Program-made: the position numbers and the translations under genes
The notes under the pieces: model-generated
Database searches by the model: none
Seen by the model: only the letters and a program-made list of their open reading frames with translations
Told to the model about the DNA's origin: nothing
Assembly: GCF_009429125.1 (NCBI RefSeq)
Contig: NZ_CP045529.1
Span: 2,976,001 to 3,040,000 of the forward strand
DNA length: 64,000 bases
Direction: 5' to 3'
Source of the DNA: Luteimicrobium xylanilyticum
GTDB lineage: Bacteria > Actinomycetota > Actinomycetes > Actinomycetales > Cellulomonadaceae
Shown here: in pieces, positions 9,039 to 16,680 of the stretch
How the letters are laid out: every line of letters starts with the position of its first letter
How positions within the stretch are numbered: position 1 is the stretch's first letter

Positions 9039-9989
9039 TCAGACACGGGTCGAGAGGGCAGCGAGGTGGCGCCTGACGATCGCGAGCACGCGCTCCGGCT
9101 CGTGCCGTGCCGCCCCGGCGGGGATGCGGATCCGTAAGGTGCGCGCGTCCGAGCCCAGCTCCGCGTCGCGCAGGAGGTCGTCGTACCACTGCTCGCGCTC
9201 CAGGTGCCCGACGCCGTCCACCTCCACGATCAGCCGGCCACCGCCGCGCAGCCGCCACTCCACGTCGAGGAACCGCACCTTGCCGCGGGCGTCCCGACGG
9301 CGCTCCTGCCGCGACGGCTCCGCCAGCCCCGCGCGTCGGCACAGGCGGGCGAAGTCGATCTCCTCGAGCGACTGCGCGCCGCCGAGCACGTCGAGCAGCG
9401 CGAGCTGCATGGTGCGCCGGTGCCGGATCCGGCCCGCACGCTCCAGCTCGCCGAGCACCGCGTCCGGTGTCGTGAGCCGCTGCTGCGCGACGGCGGCCAT
9501 CAGCCCCGAGGCGGTGCGCCACGACGGCTGCCACGCCGCCGCGTCGATCGCGGCGCGCTCGATCCGGTGCACCGGGAGCCCGCCCAGACGAGCGACGTCG
9601 TCGGTGTCGTGCCGCCGCGACTCGTGCACGACGAGCCACGGGTACCGGGCGATCCGCGTCCCGCGCGGGACCACGGCGTGGATCGGCTCCCGCCGCCAGC
9701 GCTCGATCCCGTGCAGTTCCAGCGCCGTCCACGCGGCGAGTGCGGTCGGCGCGGGCCCGGCACCGAGCACCGCCACCCAGCACAGCGCCCGACGACCGAG
9801 CGGCCCCCGGTGCAGCACCACCACCCGTGACGACACCGTGCGCCACCGCCTGGCCGCCACGTGCGAGGCGACGTGGTCGTCCGTGATACCGAGCGCCGCG
9901 AGCTGACGACGCGAGCAGACGCCGTGCTGGCGCGCTGCGAGCGCACGCAGACCAGGCACGAGGGTGAGGACGTCGGCTCGACCTGTCAT
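9039..9989 (-). CDS. AbiEi-type winged helix plus DUF559 (Vsr-like nuclease fold) protein
   Basis: 316 residues. Residues 1-90 resemble the AbiEi antitoxin N-terminal winged helix (VCSRRQLAALGITDDHVASHV, then RRWRTVSSRVVVLHRGP). The C-terminal 110 residues resemble DUF559/very-short-patch-repair endonucleases, with RFLDVEWR and LIVEVDGVGHL giving a plausible D...E-x-D metal site, followed by YDDLLRDAEL. Such proteins are frequent orphan genes in actinobacteria, and no toxin partner is adjacent. Function unknown; a nuclease or a transcription factor with a dead nuclease fold are both possible. It is flanked on both sides by the 42-nt repeats. Start is the ATG at the beginning of the homologous region; no clear ribosome site. 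Confidence 0.82.
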   Translation of the reverse strand: MTGRADVLTLVPGLRALAARQHGVCSRRQLAALGITDDHVASHVAARRWRTVSSRVVVLHRGPLGRRALCWVAVLGAGPAPTALAAWTALELHGIERWRREPIHAVVPRGTRIARYPWLVVHESRRHDTDDVARLGGLPVHRIERAAIDAAAWQPSWRTASGLMAAVAQQRLTTPDAVLGELERAGRIRHRRTMQLALLDVLGGAQSLEEIDFARLCRRAGLAEPSRQERRRDARGKVRFLDVEWRLRGGGRLIVEVDGVGHLEREQWYDDLLRDAELGSDARTLRIRIPAGAARHEPERVLAIVRRHLAALSTRV

Positions 9990-10367
9990 CGGGCCAAGGT
10001 GCCGCGAGGCTCGGCGTCCCTGCGCCGCCCGGTACCGCCGCTGTGGACAAGGGCTCGTGTCCACAGGAACGGCGACGGCCGTCGCGGGGCCCCTGACGCG
10101 CCACCGACCGGTCCGGCCGCGTGCACCTGGGTGAGCGCCGTCGTCGGGCACCCAGGACCTGTCAGGCGCACACGTCCTCCCGGCCCCGCCACCGCCTGAC
10201 ACGCGCCCGGGGGGACGCACCGACGGACCGGGTACGACCTGAGGATGACCCGGGCCGCGCGCCGACCCGACCGCCGGGCGACGCGGGCGCCGGCACGCCG
10301 CCCGTAGCGTCGAGGGCACGGCCCGCCCCGGGCCCGTCCCGACCGTGCACCGACCGAAGGAGCCACC
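9990..10367. other. 378-nt intergenic region between divergent genes
   Basis: No coding region is supported. It contains repeat copy C (10160-10201) and the Shine-Dalgarno GAAGGAG at 10356-10362 for the exporter ATPase. The remainder is GC-rich and I see no clear promoter hexamers. Confidence 0.6.
10160..10201. repeat. 42-nt palindrome-ended repeat, copy C
   Basis: Same termini (TGTCAGGCG ... CGCCTGACA) and the same total length of 42 nt as copies A, B and D, but a different interior apart from the shared CCACCGCC near the right end. It lies between divergent genes, so it is not a gene-end terminator. Confidence 0.75.
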
Positions 10368-11201
10368 GTGGCCCCGTCCGACCAGCCCGCCCCGCCGACG
10401 CCACCGACGACGCCCGTCCCGCCGGCGGCCGTCCCCGGGCCCCCCGCGACCCCGGTCGCCGTCCGGGCCCGCGCCCTGACCAAGACGTACGGCCGCGGCG
10501 AGGCGACGGTGCGCGCGCTCGACGCCGTCGACGTCGACTTCGAGGCAGGCGCGTTCACGGCGATCATGGGGCCGTCGGGCTCGGGCAAGTCGACGCTCAT
10601 GCACCTGCTCGCCGGGCTCGACTCGGCGTCGAGCGGCAGCGCGTACCTGGGCGGCACGGAGGTCACGGGCCTCAGCGACAAGGAGCTCACGCTGCTGCGC
10701 CGTGAGCGGGTGGGCTTCGTGTTCCAGTCGTTCAACCTGCTGCCCATGTTCACGGCCGAGCAGAACATCACGCTCCCGGTCGAGCTCGCGAACGGCACCG
10801 TGGACCGCGCGTGGCTCGAGATCCTCGTCGAGACGCTCGGTCTGGGGCAGCGCCTCACGCACCGGCCGTCGGAGCTGTCGGGCGGCCAGCAGCAGCGGGT
10901 CGCGATCGCCCGCGCCCTCATCACGAAGCCCGAGGTCGTGTTCGCGGACGAGCCGACGGGCAACCTGGACTCGCGCTCCGGCGCGGAGGTGCTGAGCTTC
11001 CTGCGCCGCTCGGTGCGCGAGCTCGGCCGCACGATCGTCATGGTCACGCACGACCCGTCCGCCGCGGCGTACGCGGACCGCGTCGTCCTGCTCGCGGACG
11101 GCCGCGTCGCCGGCGACATCCAGGACCCGACCCCCGAGGCCGCGCTCGCCGGCCTCGACGCCCTCCGCTCGCTCGACGACGCCGCGGTGGCCGTCCGATG
11201 A
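10368..11201 (+). CDS. ABC transporter ATP-binding protein, MacB/LolD type
   Basis: 277 residues from a GTG with GAAGGAG 5 nt upstream. A 30-residue Pro-rich leader precedes the ATPase. Visible are Walker A GPSGSGKST, Q-loop FVFQSFNLLP, signature LSGGQQQRVAIARAL, Walker B VVFADEPTGNLD and switch His in VMVTHDPS. This is the typical subfamily that powers FtsX-like permeases, and the permease gene overlaps its stop by 4 nt. The pair likely exports a peptide, antibiotic or lipid; the substrate is unknown. Confidence 0.96.
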   Translation: MAPSDQPAPPTPPTTPVPPAAVPGPPATPVAVRARALTKTYGRGEATVRALDAVDVDFEAGAFTAIMGPSGSGKSTLMHLLAGLDSASSGSAYLGGTEVTGLSDKELTLLRRERVGFVFQSFNLLPMFTAEQNITLPVELANGTVDRAWLEILVETLGLGQRLTHRPSELSGGQQQRVAIARALITKPEVVFADEPTGNLDSRSGAEVLSFLRRSVRELGRTIVMVTHDPSAAAYADRVVLLADGRVAGDIQDPTPEAALAGLDALRSLDDAAVAVR

Positions 11202-13783
11202 TCCGGCTCACGCTCGCGCAGATGCGCCGCAGCGTCGCACGTCTGGCCGCGGCCGGCATCGCGATCGCGATCGGCACCGGCTTCGTCGCGGCGACCCTGG
11301 TCGCGTCCGACCTCATCCGCACCGCGACGACCGACTCGGTCGCCGCGCCGTACGCCCGGGCGGACCTCGTCGTGACGACCGACGGCGACCAGCTCCGGCC
11401 CGCGGACCTGAAGGCGGTCGCCGCGACCCCCGGCGTCGCCGCGGCAGCTCCCCTCGCCGTGACGGGCGAGGACATCTCCGCCCACGGCAAGACCATCAAC
11501 GCGGAGTTCACCGGAACCACCACCGACTTGCGCCTCGAGCCGCAGCGCGTGCACGACGGCGCGTTCCCGTCCGCCGACGACGAGGTAGCCCTTCCCGTGG
11601 GCCAGGCCGAGCGCCTCGGCGTCACCGTCGGGGACACCGTCACGGTGAAGGTCGCCGGCAGCTACGACGACAAGGGCACCCAGGCCCCCGACCACACCTA
11701 CCGGCTCCGCGTCGTCGGGACGCTCGACGACCCGTACGGGGCGTGGACGGACGCGGGCGGCGCCGGCATCGTCACCGCCGCGCGGCTCGGCGGCTGGCTG
11801 GCCCACGACTACGGCTCCGCTGCCGCCGTCGCCTACTCCGACGTCCTGGTCGCGCTCGACCCCGGCACCTCCACGGCGCAGGCCACGGCCGCGCTCGACG
11901 CCCTCTCCCTGCCCGACGGCGCCCGTGTCCTCACGCGCGACGCCCTCGCCCGCGAGCTCGCGGCGCAGGCCACCGGCGACGACGACGTCTTCACGTGGGT
12001 CGTCCTCACCTTCGCGGCGATCGCGCTCGTCGTCGCAGCGCTCGTCATCGCGAACACGTTCCAGGTGCTCGTCGCGCAGCGCGCGCGCACCCTCGCGCTC
12101 CTGCGGTGCGTCGGCTCGTCCAAGGGGCAGCTCGGTCGGTCGGTCGTCTTCGAGGCCACCGTGCTGGGCCTGGTGGGCTCGATCGTCGGCGTCGCTCTCG
12201 GCACCGCCCTCGCCCAGACGGTCCTCAGCATCCTCCGCACCCGCACGACGACGCCGCTCCCCCGCACCATCGAGGTGTCGGCGACGTCGGTGCTCGTGCC
12301 GCTCGTCGTCGGGACCGTCGTCACCGTCGTCGCGAGCCTCGCGCCGGCGCGCGCCGCGACCCGCGTCGCGCCCCTCGCGGCGCTGCGCCCGTCCGACGCG
12401 CCGACGCTGACCACCCGCGCCGGGAAGGTCCGCGGGGTGCTCGCGCTCCTCGCGACCGTCGGTGGGCTGGGGCTCCTCGGGGCCGCGGTGCTCGCCGGGA
12501 CGCACGGGTCGCCCGAGATCGGGCTCGCCGTCGGCGTGGTCGGCGGGGCCACCTCGTTCCTCGGCATCCTCGTCGGGTCCGTGTTCTGGATGCCGCGCGT
12601 CGTGCACGCCGCGGGCGCGATGCTCGGCAAGGCCGGCGCCAGCTCGCGGCTCGCCTCCGCCAACACGCTCCGCAACCCCCGCCGCACGACGGCGACCAGC
12701 ACCGCGCTCCTCATCGGCGTCACCCTGGTCGCGATGATGGCCACGGGCGCCGCGAGCGCCCGGGTCACGCTCGGCTCCACGCTCGACGAGCACTACCCCG
12801 TCGACGCCGTCGTCCAGTCCTACGACGGGGAGGACGGTCCCGGGCTCACCCCGGCGCTCCGCACCCGCCTCGCCGAGACGGACGGCGTGCGCCGGGTCGT
12901 CCCGCTCGCCAGCACCGGCGGCGAGCTCGAGATCGGCAAGGAGACCTCCGGGGTCGCGCTGTTCGGCGTCGACCCGGCGTCGGCCCGGGCCGTCGTCCGG
13001 AACCCGGCGGTGTTCGCGGGTCTCGACGACACGAGCATCGTCGTCGACCGCATGCAGGCCGACGTGGGGAACACCACGCTCCACGACGGCGACACCGTCA
13101 CCCTGCACGCGACCGACTCGAACGGCGATCCGACGGGTGCAGGCGTGCGTCTGAAGGTCCACGTGGCGACCATCAGCGCCGGCGACGTCTACGTCACGCC
13201 CGCGGTGCTCGCCCGCCTCGCCCCGCACGCCGTGACCGGGACCGCCTGGCTCGCGTTCGCGGACCACGCCGACGCGGCCGACACGCTCGCCGCCGTCCAG
13301 GACACCGTCGCGGCCGAGGACTCGTCGATCGGCGTCGTCGGGCCTGCGGCGGAGCACGCGTCGATGGAGAAGGTCGTCGACACGATCCTCGCGATCGTCC
13401 TCGGCCTGCTCGCGGTGGCCGTCGTGATCGCGCTCGTCGGCGTCGCCAACACCTTGTCCCTGTCCGTCCTCGAACGGCGTCGCGAGTCCGCGACGCTCCG
13501 GGCCATCGGGCTCACCCGCGGCCAGCTGCGGTGGATGCTCGCACAGGAGGGCATGCTCATCGCCGGGGTCGGCGCCGTCGTCGGGATCGTCCTCGGCATC
13601 GTCTACGGGTGGGCGGGAGCCGCCGCAGCGCTGGGCAGCTTCGGCCCGTCGCCCCTCGTCGTGCCGTGGGCGACGCTCGGCGTGGTCCTCGTCGTCGCGC
13701 TCGTCGCCGGGCTCGTCGCGTCCGTCCTGCCCGGGCGCAGTGCGGCCAGGACGTCGCCGGTGGCGGCGCTCGCCGTCGAGTAG
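11198..13783 (+). CDS. ABC transporter permease with two FtsX domains
   Basis: 861 residues, ATG overlapping the ATPase stop (ATGA). Layout: N-terminal helix (about 14-36), large extracytoplasmic domain (about 40-250), three helices of the first FtsX domain (about 255-400, with LLRCVGSSKGQL), two further helices, a fourth anchor near 500, a second extracytoplasmic domain (about 515-715) and a final FtsX domain (about 720-861, with TLRAIGLTRGQLRWML). This fused two-domain architecture is typical of actinobacterial exporters of the MacB/YknZ-like superfamily. With the upstream ATPase it forms a complete half-dimer. The gene ends 15 nt before the convergent gene. Confidence 0.95.
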   Translation: MIRLTLAQMRRSVARLAAAGIAIAIGTGFVAATLVASDLIRTATTDSVAAPYARADLVVTTDGDQLRPADLKAVAATPGVAAAAPLAVTGEDISAHGKTINAEFTGTTTDLRLEPQRVHDGAFPSADDEVALPVGQAERLGVTVGDTVTVKVAGSYDDKGTQAPDHTYRLRVVGTLDDPYGAWTDAGGAGIVTAARLGGWLAHDYGSAAAVAYSDVLVALDPGTSTAQATAALDALSLPDGARVLTRDALARELAAQATGDDDVFTWVVLTFAAIALVVAALVIANTFQVLVAQRARTLALLRCVGSSKGQLGRSVVFEATVLGLVGSIVGVALGTALAQTVLSILRTRTTTPLPRTIEVSATSVLVPLVVGTVVTVVASLAPARAATRVAPLAALRPSDAPTLTTRAGKVRGVLALLATVGGLGLLGAAVLAGTHGSPEIGLAVGVVGGATSFLGILVGSVFWMPRVVHAAGAMLGKAGASSRLASANTLRNPRRTTATSTALLIGVTLVAMMATGAASARVTLGSTLDEHYPVDAVVQSYDGEDGPGLTPALRTRLAETDGVRRVVPLASTGGELEIGKETSGVALFGVDPASARAVVRNPAVFAGLDDTSIVVDRMQADVGNTTLHDGDTVTLHATDSNGDPTGAGVRLKVHVATISAGDVYVTPAVLARLAPHAVTGTAWLAFADHADAADTLAAVQDTVAAEDSSIGVVGPAAEHASMEKVVDTILAIVLGLLAVAVVIALVGVANTLSLSVLERRRESATLRAIGLTRGQLRWMLAQEGMLIAGVGAVVGIVLGIVYGWAGAAAALGSFGPSPLVVPWATLGVVLVVALVAGLVASVLPGRSAARTSPVAALAVE

Positions 13784-13798
13784 ACGCGGTCGGCGAGG

Positions 13799-14224
13799 CT
13801 ACGAGTCCCCGTCCCGGGGTGCGCGATCGGTCGTGAGAGCGACGACGCTCGGGACCATGAGGAGGACGAGCAGCACGACCGAGACGAGGACGAGCACCCC
13901 GGCCCACGGCGACCGGGTCTCCTGCCACCACGTCACGCCGACGAGCGCCTGGAGGATCTGCCAGGTGGCGACGGGCGACCGCGCCCACCGCGCGCCGCTG
14001 TGCAGCGCCCGCCCGGCCACGCCGAGGAGGGCGGCGAGGGCCAGCGCGAGGACGACGAGCGCGATGCTCGTACCGGCGGCGTCGGACTTGCCCCGCACGA
14101 GCTCGACCAGGACGACCACCGCCCCGACCGCGAGGCCGACCCCTTCGAGGAGCGTCCCCCCGACGAGGCAGCGGAGGGTCCAGGGACGCTCGGGCCGGCT
14201 GGGCGGCGGGGCGGGGGTGCTCAT
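13799..14224 (-). CDS. small four-helix integral membrane protein, function unknown
   Basis: 141 residues from the ATG at 14224. A short Pro-rich leader (STPAPPPSRPERPW) is followed by four predicted membrane helices (about 17-38, 50-70, 82-100 and 108-130) and a short acidic tail. There are no catalytic motifs. It resembles uncharacterised actinobacterial membrane proteins. A GACAAT hexamer (minus strand, 14231-14236) lies 6 nt before the ATG, hinting at a leaderless mRNA. It is convergent with the exporter permease, and no functional link is visible. Confidence 0.72.
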   Translation of the reverse strand: MSTPAPPPSRPERPWTLRCLVGGTLLEGVGLAVGAVVVLVELVRGKSDAAGTSIALVVLALALAALLGVAGRALHSGARWARSPVATWQILQALVGVTWWQETRSPWAGVLVLVSVVLLVLLMVPSVVALTTDRAPRDGDS

Positions 14225-14569
14225 CGGGCCATTGTCCCGCACGGCTCGGCCGGGGGGCTCGGAGCGGTACGGCCGGGTGGACGGTCCGCGGGCCTGCCCC
14301 GCCCGGTCGCCGCCGACGAAGTGGGACGTGTGACCAAGATCTCGCGGTCATCCCGAAGAAACCTTGTCGTAACTCTTGTGCGGGGCGCCTCCTCCGGGGA
14401 GACTTGATTTCAGAGTCAACAACCCCCGCAGAACCCAGAAGCGAGTTCGCCCGGACGTTCGACACGACGCACCTTCCGCGTCACCCGCACCAAGCCCCCT
14501 CTGGCTTTGCTCTGTCGCGCCCACCGGTCTGCTCGCCGAGGGATCTCCCCCGCCCACAAGGAGCGTGAG
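14225..14569. other. 345-nt intergenic region upstream of the whiB1-like gene
   Basis: Holds the probable promoter of the small membrane protein on the minus strand and a long leader for the whiB1-like gene. The part around 14335-14460 is noticeably less GC-rich than the surroundings, as expected of a promoter, but I could not fix the hexamers. An AAGGAG Shine-Dalgarno lies at 14558-14563. No ORF with convincing coding bias. Confidence 0.5.
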
Positions 14570-14818
14570 ATGGACTGGCGTCACCGTGCCGCATGCCTCG
14601 ACGAGGACCCGGAGCTCTTCTTCCCGATCGGCAACACCGGTCCGGCCCTGCTGCAGATCGAGGAGGCCAAGGCCGTCTGCCGCCGGTGCGAGGTCGTCGA
14701 CACCTGCCTGAAGTGGGCGCTCGAGTCGGGTCAGGACGCGGGCGTCTGGGGCGGCATGTCGGAGGACGAGCGCCGCGCGCTCAAGCGCCGCACCGCGCGC
14801 GCCCGCCGCGCCGGCTGA
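14570..14818 (+). CDS. whiB1: WhiB-family iron-sulfur transcriptional regulator, WhiB1/WblE type
   Basis: 82 residues, AAGGAG 6 nt before the ATG. The four cluster-binding cysteines are Cys9, Cys37, Cys40 and Cys46, in the WhiB1 spacing C-x27-C-x2-C-x5-C. They are followed by the GVWGG turn (58-62) and a basic C-terminal KRRTARARR segment. WhiB1 proteins hold a nitric-oxide-sensitive [4Fe-4S] cluster and bind the housekeeping sigma factor; WhiB1 is essential in mycobacteria. The convergent neighbour is a PdtaS-type kinase, the same arrangement as Rv3219/Rv3220c in Mycobacterium tuberculosis, which supports the assignment. Confidence 0.93.
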   Translation: MDWRHRAACLDEDPELFFPIGNTGPALLQIEEAKAVCRRCEVVDTCLKWALESGQDAGVWGGMSEDERRALKRRTARARRAG

Positions 14819-14832
14819 CACCACCACGTTGG

Positions 14833-14869
14833 ACGAAGGCCGTCACCCCTCGGGGGTGGCGGCCTTCGT
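14833..14869 (+). terminator. strong rho-independent-type hairpin after whiB1
   Basis: Two 17-nt arms (14833-14849 and 14853-14869) starting ACGAAGGCCG and ending CGGCCTTCGT pair with a single G-U wobble around a TCG loop. Located 14 nt after the whiB1 stop and 31 nt from the convergent pdtaS stop, so it may serve both genes. Confidence 0.8.
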
Positions 14870-14899
14870 CACGTCCGGGCCCGACGGCGCCGGCCCAGC

Positions 14900-16372
14900 T
14901 CACTTGCCGCCGACGCGCAGGCGGACCTCCAGCTCGACCACGGTTCCGCCGCCCTCGCGGTCCTTCCACGTGATGGTCCCACCGAGCTCGTTCGAGACGA
15001 GCGTGTTGACGATCTGCGTGCCGAGCCCGGACATGGGTCCCTTGCCGTCGACGAGGCCCACGCCGTCGTCGCGCACCACGACCTTGAGCGAGCGCTCCGA
15101 GCGCTCCGCGACGATCTCGACGGTGCCCGTCGGGCGCCCGGGGAACCCGTGCTCGACGGCGTTCGTCACCAGCTCCGTCAGCACCAGCGCGAGCGGGGTC
15201 GCGTCCTGCGCCGGGACGAGCCCGAAGCCGCCCTCCCGCACCGTGCGCACGTGCGTGTCGGCGGACGCGACGTCGGCCGCGAGACGCAGCGCGCGCGACA
15301 CCATGTCGTCGAACTCGACCTCCTCGTCGAGCGTCTGCGACAGGCTCTCGTGGACCATCGCGATCGTCGCGACGCGCCGCATGGCCTCCTCGAGCGCCTC
15401 GCGTGCCTCGGGCACGTCCATGCGCCGGGCCTGCAGCCGCAGCAGCGCCGCCACGGTCTGGAGGTTGTTCTTCACGCGGTGGTGGATCTCGCGGATCGTC
15501 GCGTCCTTGGTGATGAGGTCCCGCTCGCGTCGTCGCAGCTCGGTGACGTCCCGGCACAGCAGCACCGCGCCGATGCGCTGGCCGTGCTCGGTGAGCGGCA
15601 GCGCCCGCAGGGAGAGCATGACGCCGCGGGCCTCGATCTCGGTCCGCCACGGCGCGCGGCCCATGACCACGAGCGGCATCGCCTCGTCGACCGTCGACTT
15701 CGGCTGGTGCTCGATGAGGTCCGTGGTGATCTCGATGAGGGCCCGCCCGACGAGCGGCCCGATCACGCCGAGCCGGTGGAAGCAGCTCAGCGCGTTGGGG
15801 CTCGCGTAGAGCACCTCGCCCTCGGAGTTCAGCCGCAGGAGGCCGTCGCCGACGCGCGGGGCGCCGCGCCGCTGCCCGGTCGCCGCCCCGGGTGACGGGA
15901 ACTCGCCGCGCGCGATCATCGCGACGATGTCGTCGGCGGCCTCGACGTAGTTGAGCTCGAGCCGGCTGGGCGTGCGGCCCGAGCCGAGGTTCGTCTGCCG
16001 GGCCAGGACGGCGATGGCGCGCCCGTCGTGGACGACCGGGATCGCCTCCTCCCGGACCGCGTAGGCGCCCAGCCAGCGCGGTTCGCGGGCCCGGTGGATC
16101 TCGCGCGTCGTGAGGGCCTTGGTGAGCTGAGGGAGCTGACCCTCGGGAGGGCGCGTCCCGACGACGTCGTCGTAGTGCACGGTCGCCCCGGTGGAGGGCC
16201 GGGCCTGGGCGATCGCCTCGAACGAGCCGTCCCGCGTCGGCACCCACAGCACGAGGTCGGCGAACGCGAGGTCGGACACGACCTGCCAGTCCCCCACGAG
16301 CAGGTGCAACCACTCGGCGTCGGCGGGGGTGAGATCCACGTCGGAGGTGATGAGGTCGCTCATGGCAGGCAC
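14900..16372 (-). CDS. pdtaS: PdtaS-type sensor histidine kinase
   Basis: 490 residues from GTG 16372; an ATG three codons later is the alternative. I prefer the GTG because TAGGCT (minus strand, 16379-16384) lies exactly 6 nt upstream. No membrane segment. Order: N-terminal GAF-like domain (about 25-165), PAS-like domain (about 185-295), HisKA_2 with REIHHRVKNNLQTVAALLRLQ (His in the HHRVKNNLQ motif), then HATPase with LTELVTNAVEHG and GLGTQIVNTLV. This is the architecture of cytosolic PdtaS, whose partner PdtaR is an ANTAR RNA-binding antiterminator. No pdtaR is in the window. Convergent to whiB1 as in mycobacteria. Confidence 0.92.
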   Translation of the reverse strand: MPAMSDLITSDVDLTPADAEWLHLLVGDWQVVSDLAFADLVLWVPTRDGSFEAIAQARPSTGATVHYDDVVGTRPPEGQLPQLTKALTTREIHRAREPRWLGAYAVREEAIPVVHDGRAIAVLARQTNLGSGRTPSRLELNYVEAADDIVAMIARGEFPSPGAATGQRRGAPRVGDGLLRLNSEGEVLYASPNALSCFHRLGVIGPLVGRALIEITTDLIEHQPKSTVDEAMPLVVMGRAPWRTEIEARGVMLSLRALPLTEHGQRIGAVLLCRDVTELRRRERDLITKDATIREIHHRVKNNLQTVAALLRLQARRMDVPEAREALEEAMRRVATIAMVHESLSQTLDEEVEFDDMVSRALRLAADVASADTHVRTVREGGFGLVPAQDATPLALVLTELVTNAVEHGFPGRPTGTVEIVAERSERSLKVVVRDDGVGLVDGKGPMSGLGTQIVNTLVSNELGGTITWKDREGGGTVVELEVRLRVGGK

Positions 16373-16606
16373 GACCCCAGCCTACGCACGCGAGCGCGCG
16401 CGAGATCCCACCACCCGCACGAGTGGCGGTCACGGCGCGACGGGGGATCGCGGTCCGGTGTGTCGGGGATAACGATTCGGACTCATCCTGACCTTGCGCA
16501 GCTCCGTGACCAGCACTTTTGCTCCCGCCCCCGATCGCGGGCCGGCCACCGCAGGGGTCGGGCGCTTGACAGGAAGCGGGGTTCGGCACGACGGTTGGTC
16601 CTCGGA

Positions 16607-16620
16607 TGGAAGCGCTCCCA
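16607..16620. promoter_or_regulatory. CebR-type operator 1
   Basis: TGGAAGCGCTCCCA matches the 14-bp palindrome TGGGAGCGCTCCCA known for CebR/CelR of Streptomyces and Thermobifida with one mismatch. It lies 61-74 nt before the binding-protein start and is presumably bound by the LacI-family protein encoded at the end of this operon; cellobiose releases the known homologues. Confidence 0.88.
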
Positions 16621-16630
16621 CCCTCCGCGG

Positions 16631-16644
16631 TGGTAGCGCTCCCA
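16631..16644. promoter_or_regulatory. CebR-type operator 2
   Basis: TGGTAGCGCTCCCA, again one mismatch from the CebR consensus, 24 bp (about two helix turns) from operator 1 centre to centre. Two boxes on the same DNA face suggest cooperative repressor binding. Confidence 0.88.
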
Positions 16645-16680
16645 ACCCGATCTGAACAACCCATCGACAAGGGAGTCACC

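Larger units (their letters stand above)
16373..16680. other. 308-nt divergent promoter region, pdtaS / cellobiose operon
   Basis: Contains the pdtaS -10-like hexamer on the minus strand, a TTGACA hexamer at 16566-16571 on the plus strand, and two CebR-type boxes (16607-16620, 16631-16644). The Shine-Dalgarno AAGGGAG of the binding-protein gene follows. No coding sequence seen. A good -10 partner for the TTGACA was not found at 16-18 bp. Confidence 0.6.

Noticed and set aside
9986-13357. A very long open frame (over 1100 codons) on the minus strand opposite the exporter genes
   Set aside because: It is Arg/Gly/Asp-rich with no domain, and mirrors the strong codon bias of the ABC exporter genes, whose motifs are unmistakable.
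14300-14420. CRP-type site upstream of whiB1 (TGTGA near 14328), as known in mycobacteria
   Set aside because: Only the left half-site is present; there is no matching TCACA at the right distance.
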